Positions 6,844-13,984 of a stretch of DNA of 15,885 nucleotides are shown here, one piece after another. The position numbers were made by a program, and so were the translations under genes. Origin of the DNA: an uncultured Gemmatimonadota bacterium (GTDB lineage: Bacteria; Gemmatimonadota; Gemmatimonadetes; Gemmatimonadales; Gemmatimonadaceae); contig CAMLHT010000064.1 of NCBI GenBank assembly GCA_946479895.1, forward strand, positions 1 to 15,885. Direction: 5' to 3'. Below the pieces are notes generated by a model. That model did no database searches and had not been told where the DNA came from. It saw only the letters and a list, made by a program, of their open reading frames with translations. How positions within the stretch are numbered: the stretch's first letter is position 1; the number at the start of each line of letters is the position of its first letter.

Positions 6844-6878
6844 TCCGGCCTCCGTCCTCCGCCCTCCGCCCTCCCTAC
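6844..6878. repeat. C-rich heptamer array, five units, inverted relative to 6741-6817
   Basis: TCCGGCC, TCCGTCC, TCCGCCC, TCCGCCC and TCCCTAC follow in tandem. They are complementary to the G-rich units at 6741-6782, so the two arrays could pair as a long imperfect hairpin. A perfect 10-bp palindrome, ATGAGCTCAT (6833-6842), sits between them. The aarF reading frame starts shortly after. Confidence 0.85.
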
Positions 6879-6911
6879 TCGATGGTTCACTTCCTGCTCT
6901 GTCTGCCACCA

Positions 6912-8696
6912 ATGATACTCGCTCCACGGTACCTCCCGCGGCTGGCAGCCACGATCGGGCTCTTCACGCGCTACGGGCTCGCTGACTTTGCGAAGCAGCA
7001 GGGCCTCCAGGGCATAGCGCCCGAGCCGGGGGAGGACGGCGGCGACGGGCCGTCGCCGGAGCGCGCGGCCGCCTTCCGCAAGCGGCTCGTCGAGCTCGGG
7101 CCGGCCTACATCAAGCTGGGCCAGGTCCTCTCGACGCGGCCGGACCTCCTCCCCGACATCTACATCCAGGAGCTGGAGAAGCTCCAGGACGACGTCGACC
7201 CGATTCCGTACGCCGACGTGGAGCGGATCATCGAGGAAGAGCTCAAGGCGCGGATCAGCAAGCTGTTCAGCGAGTTCGAGCCGAAGCCGATCGGCAGCGC
7301 GAGCCTCGGCCAGGTGCACGCCGCGGCGCTGCGGGACGGGCGGAGCGTCGTGGTGAAGGTCCAGCGGCCGGACATCCGCGCCGACCTCGCCGACGACATC
7401 GCCTTCTTCCACGAAATGGCGGCGTTTCTCACTGCCCACACGAAGGCCGGCGAGCGCATCGACATGGTGGGCGTCATCCAGCAGCTCGAGCGGGCGCTGG
7501 CCGACGAGCTGGATTACCGCATCGAGGCCCGCAACGCGGCCACCTTCCGCCGCTCGCTGGCCGAGTTTCCGCGGATCCTGATCCCGAAGGTGATCGAGGC
7601 GTACACGACCGAGCGCGTGCTCACCACCGAGCGCATTCGCGGGACGAAGATCGACGAGGTGTCGCCGCTGGTGCGCATCGAGCACGACTTCCATCCCGTC
7701 GCCGACGAGCTCACGCGGGCGTACCTCAAGCAGATCACCATCGACGGCCACTTCCACGCCGATCCGCATCCGGGAAACGTCTTCGTCGTGATGCCGGAGG
7801 ACGAGAACCCGTGGACGCCGTCCGAGGTGAAGGCGATGAATCGCCGCACGATCCCGCGGACGGCGGTGACGCCGCTGGCGCGCATCGAGCGCCAGGCGCA
7901 GGAGGACGCGGCGCCGCAGCCGCCCGACGTGGACGTGAAGCTGGCGATGATCGACTTCGGCATGACGGCCCGCCTCTCGACGACGCTGCGCGAGCAGGTC
8001 GTCGCGCTGCTGATGGACATCGCCGACAATCGCGGCGACGACGCGGCGAACGTCCTCGTCGAGATGGGCGAGCAGCTCCCGGGCTTCGACCGCAACGCCT
8101 ACGTCAGCGCGGTCGCCGCGTTGATGGCGCGCAACTACGACCTCGCAGTCGGCGAGGCGCAGGCCGGGAAGGTGCTCTACGAGCTGATCAACATCTCGTA
8201 CCAGAAGTCGCTGCGCCTCCCGGCCGAGCTCACGCTGCTGGCGAAGACGATGTTCAACCTGGATGGCGTGACGCGCGCGATCGACCCGACGTTCAGCCCG
8301 ATCCCGACGATCCGGGAGTACGGGAACGAGATGGCGCAGGAGCGCGCGAAGCGCGACCTGAACCCGCGACGGCTCTTCCAGCTCGCCACGCAGGGCAGCG
8401 ACCTCCTGATGGCCCTGCCCCACCGCCTCGACATGATCAGCGAGCGCATGGCGGCGAACGAGTTCGAGCTGCGCATGCAGGTGCCGCAGCTCAAGGAAGT
8501 GATGACCGGCATGCAGAAGGTCGCGAACCGGGTATTCTCCGGTCTCGTGCTCGCCGGCCTGCTGGTCTCGAGCGCCATGCTCATGCAGTACCGGCGGTCG
8601 CTGGCCACGATCGGTTTCCTGATCGCGGGCGCGCTCGGGCTGTGGATGGTGCTGACGATCCTCTGGACGGATCGCCGGGGCGACGGACCCCGGTAG
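6912..8696 (+). CDS. aarF: AarF/UbiB (ABC1/ADCK) family atypical kinase
   Basis: The 594-residue protein is an atypical protein-kinase-like ATPase linked in other bacteria to quinone biosynthesis or membrane lipid homeostasis. The family marker YIKLGQVLSTRPDLLP (about 67-81) contains the KxGQ motif. An alanine-rich loop, GSASLGQVHAA (about 128-138), replaces the glycine loop; K149 is in VVVKVQRP. The catalytic loop is HADPHPGN (about 282-289) and the metal motif DFGM begins at D348. Between these two motifs lies an unusually long charged stretch (about 292-341). Two hydrophobic segments at the C-terminus (about 535-590) anchor it in the membrane. I chose ATG 6912 because MILAPRYLPRLAATIGLFTRYG looks like the family's start; ATG 6882 would add ten residues. 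No ribosome-binding site is clear. It converges on the AlkZ-like gene. Confidence 0.9.
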   Translation: MILAPRYLPRLAATIGLFTRYGLADFAKQQGLQGIAPEPGEDGGDGPSPERAAAFRKRLVELGPAYIKLGQVLSTRPDLLPDIYIQELEKLQDDVDPIPYADVERIIEEELKARISKLFSEFEPKPIGSASLGQVHAAALRDGRSVVVKVQRPDIRADLADDIAFFHEMAAFLTAHTKAGERIDMVGVIQQLERALADELDYRIEARNAATFRRSLAEFPRILIPKVIEAYTTERVLTTERIRGTKIDEVSPLVRIEHDFHPVADELTRAYLKQITIDGHFHADPHPGNVFVVMPEDENPWTPSEVKAMNRRTIPRTAVTPLARIERQAQEDAAPQPPDVDVKLAMIDFGMTARLSTTLREQVVALLMDIADNRGDDAANVLVEMGEQLPGFDRNAYVSAVAALMARNYDLAVGEAQAGKVLYELINISYQKSLRLPAELTLLAKTMFNLDGVTRAIDPTFSPIPTIREYGNEMAQERAKRDLNPRRLFQLATQGSDLLMALPHRLDMISERMAANEFELRMQVPQLKEVMTGMQKVANRVFSGLVLAGLLVSSAMLMQYRRSLATIGFLIAGALGLWMVLTILWTDRRGDGPR

Positions 8697-8702
8697 GGTC
8701 CG
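8684..8702. terminator. hairpin across the aarF stop codon, possible shared terminator
   Basis: CGGACCC (8684-8690), loop CGGTA, GGGTCCG (8696-8702) form a perfect 7-bp GC-rich stem. The aarF TAG stop at 8694-8696 lies in the loop and first stem base. The opposing gene ends at 8709, so the hairpin could serve both strands. No U-run follows on either strand, so it is not a standard intrinsic terminator. Confidence 0.4.
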
Positions 8703-8708
8703 CGACCT

Positions 8709-9818
8709 TCATCGCCTTGCCTTGCCGGCCTCCACGCGGAGATCGACCGGCTGACCGAGGAACTGCTCCAGCCGTTCGCGCGCGCGCACGACGGCGGCGC
8801 GCTCGTCCCGCGACATCCGGGTCATGAAGACCGCTTCGACGGTGGTCGCCTTCGCCGCGCCAACGCGTTTCCATCGCCCGACGAGCTGTCCGCCAACGAC
8901 GACGACGTGGCCGATGCGCGCGTCGCCGCCGGTGACCAGGTCGACGCCGCCGATCCGTAGGCCAATGAAGGACCGGTCGCGATGGCCGATGAAGTACTCG
9001 TCGTAGTTCGGAAGCAGGTGGCCCGCCTTCGCGGAGGCCGCCGCGACGCGGCCTGTTTCGATCATGGCGAGCGGCCGTCCGTCCACTTCGATCCGGGCGA
9101 GCGTGGGCCCGAGAATGTCCATCGCGCGACGGGCATCGCCGACCGTCAGCCCGGACCACCACGCGAAGTCGTGCGCCGACGCGGGTCCGCGCGTGCGGAA
9201 GTAGATCGCGGCCAGCCGGGCCAGCGCCTCGTCACGGTCGATGCGGTCAGCCGCCGGGGCCCGGTCGTCGAGCAGCGCATAGGTGAACTGCGCACCGCGC
9301 CGCGGACCGCTGCAGATCAGCCCATCCACCTCGGCCTGCATCACGAGCCGGACGAGCCGGAAGTCCGACGTGTCGATGCCGGCCGTCCGGAGTGACTCCG
9401 CGAGCTCTCGCCGGGTGAGCGGCACACCGCCGGCCAGCGCCTTCGCGATGACCCGATGGCTGCGCCGGTAGATCGCCGGTGTCAGTCCGAACTTCTCATT
9501 GTAGGTCCCCATGACCGCCGACACCCGCGGCCCAGTGAGCTGGAGCATCCAGCGGATGTCCTCGCGCGCGACGAAATGCCAGGTGGGACGGAGCACGTGC
9601 GTGCGCAGGATCGCGCCACTGATGACGGCCGCTTCGACGTCAGCAGCGGTCGAGGCGCGCGTTCGCATGCCGATGGCCCACTGTCCGCCGGCGTAATCCT
9701 GCGACTGCACCGCGCCCAGCGTCCGAACGACCTCCTCCGGCGCCTCGAGCGGAGTGCCGACGAGGAACTGACTGGCCAGGCGACGATGGACCACCTCGGT
9801 CGGAGAGAGCGATGTCAT
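8709..9818 (-). CDS. winged-helix DNA-binding protein, AlkZ/YcaQ (HTH_42) superfamily
   Basis: The 369-residue protein belongs to the winged-helix superfamily that includes the DNA glycosylases AlkZ and YcaQ/AlkX. Near the N-terminus, LGAVQSQDYAGGQWAIGMR carries a Q-x-Q motif (Q38, Q40), the position used for catalysis in AlkZ. Further matches are LRPTWHFVAREDIRW (mid N-terminal domain) and the C-terminal block LLPNYDEYFIGHRDRS followed by GRWKR. A role in repairing alkylated or crosslinked DNA is plausible, but many members of this superfamily are untested. The ATG at 9818 begins MTSLSPTEVVHRRLASQ and is preceded by a leaderless-type -10. The neighbouring yceI is transcribed the same way 77 bp upstream. 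Confidence 0.85.
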   Translation of the reverse strand: MTSLSPTEVVHRRLASQFLVGTPLEAPEEVVRTLGAVQSQDYAGGQWAIGMRTRASTAADVEAAVISGAILRTHVLRPTWHFVAREDIRWMLQLTGPRVSAVMGTYNEKFGLTPAIYRRSHRVIAKALAGGVPLTRRELAESLRTAGIDTSDFRLVRLVMQAEVDGLICSGPRRGAQFTYALLDDRAPAADRIDRDEALARLAAIYFRTRGPASAHDFAWWSGLTVGDARRAMDILGPTLARIEVDGRPLAMIETGRVAAASAKAGHLLPNYDEYFIGHRDRSFIGLRIGGVDLVTGGDARIGHVVVVGGQLVGRWKRVGAAKATTVEAVFMTRMSRDERAAVVRARERLEQFLGQPVDLRVEAGKARR

Positions 9819-9825
9819 CCGGCGG

Positions 9826-9831
9826 ACGATA
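9826..9831 (-). promoter_or_regulatory. -10 hexamer TATCGT before the AlkZ-like gene, leaderless spacing
   Basis: On the minus strand TATCGT (a TANNNT match) is followed by CCGCCGG and the ATG. There is no Shine-Dalgarno site in the seven-base gap. The match to TATAAT is only moderate. Confidence 0.35.
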
Positions 9832-9869
9832 ATTCGTTCAGCCGGATCGCGCTTTCGATGGGCCGACCG

Positions 9870-9883
9870 GGCGGTCGACCGCC
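9870..9883. other. perfect 14-bp palindrome GGCGGTCGACCGCC
   Basis: The palindrome has no central spacer and lies 12 bp downstream of the yceI stop codon, in the 77-bp gap before the AlkZ-like gene. It could be a dimeric-regulator operator for the AlkZ-like gene. With no loop, it is a poor RNA hairpin. Confidence 0.4.
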
Positions 9884-9895
9884 TTCGGGAAGTGC

Positions 9896-10558
9896 CTACC
9901 GCCTGACCGCGAAGTTGAAGTCGTACTCCAGCCTGATCGTGTCGGAGACGCTGAGGAGAATCGGCACCTTGGGCTGGGCGATCTCGAATTCGGCAAAGGT
10001 GAACGCCGTGGCCGCGCTGCCGGTGACCGCGGTGGGCGCGTACTTCGCGTTCACCTTCCACGTCGTCGGCCTCGTCACGCCGCGCACCGTGAGGTTCCCG
10101 ACCAGAGTGAACGTTCCCGTGCCCGTCGTCGGAATGGACTTCGGACCGCCCTGCACGGCGGTCGGCTCGAACGTCACCGTGGGATGCTTCTCGGTCTCTA
10201 GCAGCCGGCGCTGGACGTAGCCGTCGCGGCGCGACTGGTCGCTCTTCAGCCCCGTCACGTCGATGGTGATCTTCGACTCGGCGGGAATGACCGATCCATC
10301 GGCGGCAAGCGCGATCTGGCCGCTGACGGCCCGCGTCACGCCGATGGCATCGTTGTCGAGGTCCTTGCCAAGCAGACGCTCGCGGACGCGGTAGCGGACC
10401 TCGGCTCCGGTCGTGTCGGCGATCAGCCTGACCACGGGAGCAACACCTCCGACGGCTACTCCCGCCGGCCACTGCGATCCATGTGCGGTGGTGGCGCTCC
10501 GGCTGGCGAGGGCGACGACGGCGGAAGCCGCCACAAGGAAGGAGGCACGCATCTTCAT
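9896..10558 (-). CDS. yceI: YceI family periplasmic lipid-binding-like protein
   Basis: The 220-residue protein begins with a signal peptide (MKMRASFLVAASAVVALASR, cleavage near the Ala-His-Gly at about 25-27), so it is exported to the periplasm. The rest is a YceI lipocalin-like beta-barrel. Conserved blocks are AVSGQIAL, ESKITIDVTGLKSDQSRRD, the RLLETEKHPTVTFEP block and the TGTFTLVGNLTVRGVTRP block. YceI proteins bind long isoprenoids such as polyprenyl chains or quinones in their cavity; the ligand here is unknown. One unusual feature is a longer N-terminal lead, rich in Ala, Gly and Val, before the barrel. ATG 10558 is the first start; ATG 10552 (third codon) is equally possible. No clear ribosome-binding site is seen. 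Confidence 0.9.
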   Translation of the reverse strand: MKMRASFLVAASAVVALASRSATTAHGSQWPAGVAVGGVAPVVRLIADTTGAEVRYRVRERLLGKDLDNDAIGVTRAVSGQIALAADGSVIPAESKITIDVTGLKSDQSRRDGYVQRRLLETEKHPTVTFEPTAVQGGPKSIPTTGTGTFTLVGNLTVRGVTRPTTWKVNAKYAPTAVTGSAATAFTFAEFEIAQPKVPILLSVSDTIRLEYDFNFAVRR

Positions 10559-10812
10559 GAATCGTCCACGTGTTCGGGTCTCGCACAGGATCGGCCAGCC
10601 CGATACCCGGCTTTCTCCATACTACGTGTCATAACACGGCTCCGTTGACCTGCCCTGACGTCGGGAGAGGTTCGGGACGACTGCGACGCGGACGACGCAG
10701 ACACACGCTGACGACGCAGACGTGGACACCTGACTTCGGCTGGGGTTCAGGCCAGGAAGTCCTGGACGGATGTCGTCTGTGTCGCAGGATCTCCTTCAGA
10801 CCGGGAAATCCG
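10559..10812. other. non-coding gap between the M1 gene end and yceI start
   Basis: No gene is supported in these 254 bases. They hold an inverted repeat CGTGT-CATA-ACACG (10625-10638) beside a possible minus-strand -10, TAGTAT (10619-10624), which together could be an operator and promoter for yceI. A 12-bp direct repeat GACGACGCAGAC occurs at 10691-10702 and 10710-10721 (period 19). A small inverted repeat CCAGGA-AG-TCCTGG (10752-10765) lies downstream of the M1 stop; its loop is too small to call a terminator. Confidence 0.5.
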
Positions 10813-13800
10813 TCAGCGCCAGTCGACCGACCACCGAATCGCGCTCGGCAAGCGGCCAAGGCCCGGCGGCTCGAAAGGGTCGTTCGTCACCAGTGGCGCG
10901 TCGAGGCGCATGTGGATGTCGCGATCGTAGAGCCTCCCGCGAATCACGATCCCCACGCCGGCATCGACCAGCACCGGCTGGCTCAGGCTCGTGACGGGCA
11001 GGCGCGGGCCGGTTGCCACGCCGGCGTCGCCGAACGCGCTGGCCCAGAGCGACAGATTGCCGAATGCGCCGCTCCAGCCGGCGATGCGTTGATCGAGGTC
11101 GGCGTTCGCGCTGACGATGCCGTCGAACGCGATCATCGGGCTGAAGCCTCGCAGTCGTGCTCCACCCGCGGGCACCACGGTGAAGTCCGGCTGCTTGAAC
11201 AGCGCGCCGCGCGGCCTGAAGTAGTTGTTCGTGAACGTCTCGAACGGGTCGCGCGACGATGCAAAGATCGCGCGCTGGAGCGGGGCGCGGGGAGCAGCGC
11301 CGGCGTTCAGCCGCAGCGTCAGGGTCCTCAAGCCCGGAGTGAGATGCGTGAAGCTCTCGAGTGTCGCGACGGCGCGACCATAGCCTCGCGAGTTCGCGCT
11401 GGCGTCGCGCGCCGCGGCGTACCCTGCGGCGGCATCGATGGTGAAGGTCAGCGCCGAGCTGTCGGAGTAGCTCGGGCCCCGGACACTCGCGCGGGCGGCC
11501 AGCTCCGTCACGTGCGCGTTGCTCCACTGTTCGGGCAGGAGGAGCGACTGGCTCGGATACGTGCCCGACAGCTCGGCGCTCAGCGCGATGCGGGGCCCGT
11601 TCGCGTAGACGAATGGCGAAAGGTCCCACCGCTTGCTCAGGGTCCCACGCGCGATCCCGTCGAGGTACATCGCGCTCGCGCCGACATTCATCAGCGGCCG
11701 CGACATGAACGGCGCAAGGTAGACGTCGTCCGCCTGGGCGCGGAACTGGACCATGCTGATGGTGCTCGCGCCGGACGGTGAGCGGGTCGCCGAACCGATC
11801 AGGCCGCGGTGGATGTCGGTGAGGCCGAGGTAATTCGTGCGCACGCCGAGCCCCACGAGGACTCCCTGCGGCTCGCTGTACCAGATGCGCGGCGCGAGCG
11901 CGACGATGGTGCGGGCACGATTCTCCTGCTTGAGGAAGGGCCAGTCGACCACGACGTCCGGCGCGTGGATGGTGCCGACCCACGCCTCGTCGGTGTTGTC
12001 GCGCCAATCCCAGTCCCACGTGACGTGGAACGGGTCGAGGGCGATCGAGTCCGGCTTCGTGGCCGACTCGACGTCCACCCACTGGTCGTCCATGTCCGCC
12101 CGCGCGCGCGTGATCGCCCAGCCGCTCGCCGTGTGGACGCCGATGGGCATCGGATGCCGCAGCTCGCCGTGCTTCGTGACGCGCACGCGGGTGATGCACT
12201 TGTCCGGGATGCACACCGTCGTGTCGGCGCCCATGCCGTAATTCAGGAGGCCGGTGCCATGCACCCACTGGTCGAAGAACCAGCCGAGGTCCTGGCCGTA
12301 CGCCCGGGCCGCGGATGCGCGCATCGCGCGCTCGTCCACGTGGCGCAGCGCCCATCGATCGTAGTAGTCGTGCAGGAAGACGGTGAAGACGCTGTCACCC
12401 ATCAGGTCGCGCAGGTGGCCGTACATCACGCGCGCGCGGTCGTAGATCATGCGGTTGTAGATGCCGAACTCGCTGAATCGGGCGGCCTCCGTTCCCGGCG
12501 GTTGCGAGCGACCGAGGAGCTCGAGCCGGAGGAGCTCGAAGTCCACGCTGTCGGAGCGCGTCGTGGTCGTCGCGTTCGCGCGATAGCCGGGCCCGATGCG
12601 CGGGAATTCCCGTGGCGGCGCATCCTGCGGCGCCAGTCGCTGCGCCCAGTTGGTCTGATAGTCGGTCAGCCCCTCGTCGAGCCAGCCCGAGCGCCATTCG
12701 TTGTTGGCGAGGATGCCGTAGGTATACACGTGCCCCAGCTCGTGCAGGATCAGCCCCTGCGACGCGCTCCCGTTCATGATCACCATCGGAAACTCCGTCC
12801 CGCCGCCGTCGATGCGGTGGAGATTGGTGATCTGGGGATACGCATACGGCCCGTAGATCTTCTCCAGCCACGCGAGCGCGTCCTGCGTCCGCCTGACGGC
12901 CTGGCCGCCGCCCCAGGTCGCCTCGTCGCCGCTCTTGTACAGGACGTTGACGGCAACGGTGTCGAAGGTCGGGTAGCGGCGCCGGGCCGTATCGCGCGTC
13001 GCGTACGTGCCTCCTTCATATATGTAGTCCGGCGACGCCGACCAGGCGAAGTGATGAACGTTCTCGGCCAGGAAGCGCACGGCGCGCTCGCCCGCCGGCG
13101 CGATGACGACGGGTGTCGCGGGAAGGGCCGCCGGAACGCGCGGCATCCATGGCGTGCCGGTGCGCGACACCCGCGCCCAGCCGGGATCGCCGGCGACGAC
13201 GATGCCCGTCGCCGCGAGCACCTGATCCTCGCGCGCGACGATGGTCACGTCGAACGTTCCGAATTCGCCGTAGAGCTCACCCGCCGGTATCAGGGGGTTG
13301 GGCTGCCAGCCGCCGCGATCGTAGACGGCGACCTTGGGATACCACTGGGCCAGGTCGTATGTCCGGCCGCGGCGTCCCTGGCGCCGGGCGACGATGGACG
13401 GACGGCCTTCCCACGCGAAATCGATCGAAATCGAATCGCCCGGCGCGAGAGGGCGCGGTAGACGAAGGTGAACGACCGTGCTGTCGGGAGAGCCGGGATA
13501 GTCGACGAGCGTAGGCACGCCGTCCACGAGCGGAGCACGGGTGAACCGCTCGTAGCCGTAGTCGGGCTCGCGAAGATTCTGGAAACGCTCCCGATTCTCC
13601 CGCTCGTCGAGGGCACTCCACTTCGACCCCGGCTTGAAGGCGTTGAGGTACTGGTGGAAGTACATCTCGCGCAGGGTGTCCGGCGAGTTGTTCACGTAGC
13701 GCAGCTTTCCCTGCGCCGTGAAGCCGAGCAGCCCCTCGTCGAGGTGCGCGACGATGCTGTAGTCGGCCCGCTGCTGCCAGTAGCCGGTGGTGTCGCCCGA

Positions 13801-13866
13801 TGGCGGCGTGGTGTTCCCGCCCGAAACGGCGGTCTGGAGCAGTAGCGCGGTGGCGAGTCCGATCAT
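10813..13866 (-). CDS. M1 family metallopeptidase with C-terminal beta-barrel-like domain
   Basis: The 1017-residue protein has a short hydrophobic signal (MIGLATALLLQTAVSG) and an M1 aminopeptidase core. The zinc motif HELGH (375-379) is followed, after 18 residues, by E398 in SGWLDEGL. GGGTEFPM (354-361) takes the place of the substrate-binding GAMEN/GGMEYP motif. WFFDQWVHGTGLLNYG (about 529-544) is typical of the end of the catalytic part, and a beta-sandwich follows to about 645. The last 370 residues have alternating polar/hydrophobic strands and turns, e.g. FGNLSLWASAFGDAG and VDAGVGIVIRGRLYDRD, resembling an Omp85/surface-antigen barrel. The protein is therefore probably outer-membrane anchored and digests peptides outside the cytoplasm. 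The ATG at 13866 is fixed by an in-frame TAG four codons upstream. It is divergent from sdhC. Confidence 0.88.
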   Translation of the reverse strand: MIGLATALLLQTAVSGGNTTPPSGDTTGYWQQRADYSIVAHLDEGLLGFTAQGKLRYVNNSPDTLREMYFHQYLNAFKPGSKWSALDERENRERFQNLREPDYGYERFTRAPLVDGVPTLVDYPGSPDSTVVHLRLPRPLAPGDSISIDFAWEGRPSIVARRQGRRGRTYDLAQWYPKVAVYDRGGWQPNPLIPAGELYGEFGTFDVTIVAREDQVLAATGIVVAGDPGWARVSRTGTPWMPRVPAALPATPVVIAPAGERAVRFLAENVHHFAWSASPDYIYEGGTYATRDTARRRYPTFDTVAVNVLYKSGDEATWGGGQAVRRTQDALAWLEKIYGPYAYPQITNLHRIDGGGTEFPMVIMNGSASQGLILHELGHVYTYGILANNEWRSGWLDEGLTDYQTNWAQRLAPQDAPPREFPRIGPGYRANATTTTRSDSVDFELLRLELLGRSQPPGTEAARFSEFGIYNRMIYDRARVMYGHLRDLMGDSVFTVFLHDYYDRWALRHVDERAMRASAARAYGQDLGWFFDQWVHGTGLLNYGMGADTTVCIPDKCITRVRVTKHGELRHPMPIGVHTASGWAITRARADMDDQWVDVESATKPDSIALDPFHVTWDWDWRDNTDEAWVGTIHAPDVVVDWPFLKQENRARTIVALAPRIWYSEPQGVLVGLGVRTNYLGLTDIHRGLIGSATRSPSGASTISMVQFRAQADDVYLAPFMSRPLMNVGASAMYLDGIARGTLSKRWDLSPFVYANGPRIALSAELSGTYPSQSLLLPEQWSNAHVTELAARASVRGPSYSDSSALTFTIDAAAGYAAARDASANSRGYGRAVATLESFTHLTPGLRTLTLRLNAGAAPRAPLQRAIFASSRDPFETFTNNYFRPRGALFKQPDFTVVPAGGARLRGFSPMIAFDGIVSANADLDQRIAGWSGAFGNLSLWASAFGDAGVATGPRLPVTSLSQPVLVDAGVGIVIRGRLYDRDIHMRLDAPLVTNDPFEPPGLGRLPSAIRWSVDWR

Positions 13867-13872
13867 GGGTCC

Positions 13873-13878
13873 AATCTA
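13873..13878 (-). promoter_or_regulatory. -10 hexamer TAGATT before the M1 gene, leaderless spacing
   Basis: The minus strand reads GATAGATTGGACCCATG: TAGATT, six bases, then the start codon. The hexamer is identical to that before the MFS gene. There is no Shine-Dalgarno site in the gap. Confidence 0.45.
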
Positions 13879-13883
13879 TCGGC

Positions 13884-13920
13884 GGGCTGTCGTCCCGAGC
13901 GGAGCGAGGGATGACAGCCC
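13884..13920. repeat. dispersed element copy 2, hairpin with 13-bp arms
   Basis: Arms GGGCTGTCGTCCC (13884-13896) and GGGATGACAGCCC (13908-13920) pair with one G-T position, around the 11-base loop GAGCGGAGCGA. The core CCCGAGCGGAGCGAGGGA matches copy 1 at 5329-5352. The element lies in the 118-bp gap between the divergent M1 and sdhC genes, so it would be within or beside the sdhC leader and just upstream of the M1 promoter. Confidence 0.85.
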
Positions 13921-13972
13921 GGACCTTGCGGGGCGTCCCCGGCGCAATTCCATTTGCCGCGCGCAATCGCCC

Positions 13973-13977
13973 GGGAG
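13973..13977 (+). promoter_or_regulatory. ribosome-binding site GGGAG of sdhC
   Basis: GGGAG is followed by seven bases and ATG 13985, a normal spacing. This fixes the sdhC start and contrasts with the leaderless-type starts of other genes here. Confidence 0.6.
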
Positions 13978-13984
13978 TCATTGA

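Noticed and set aside
6733..6927. N-terminal extension of the cupin frame through the G-rich array
   Set aside because: It would only translate the heptamer repeat into a Pro/Arg/Ser-rich lead; the cupin domain starts at ATG 6732.
6825..8423. Minus-strand 532-codon open frame opposite the AarF kinase
   Set aside because: The AarF motifs on the plus strand are unmistakable; the opposite frame is a low-complexity shadow rich in Arg, Leu and Asp.
10752..10765. CCAGGA-AG-TCCTGG downstream of the M1 gene considered as a terminator
   Set aside because: The stem is short, the loop too small and no T-run follows.
11809..13461. Plus-strand 550-codon open frame opposite the M1 peptidase
   Set aside because: The M1 zinc motif and architecture are clear on the minus strand; the opposite frame has shadow composition and no recognisable motif.
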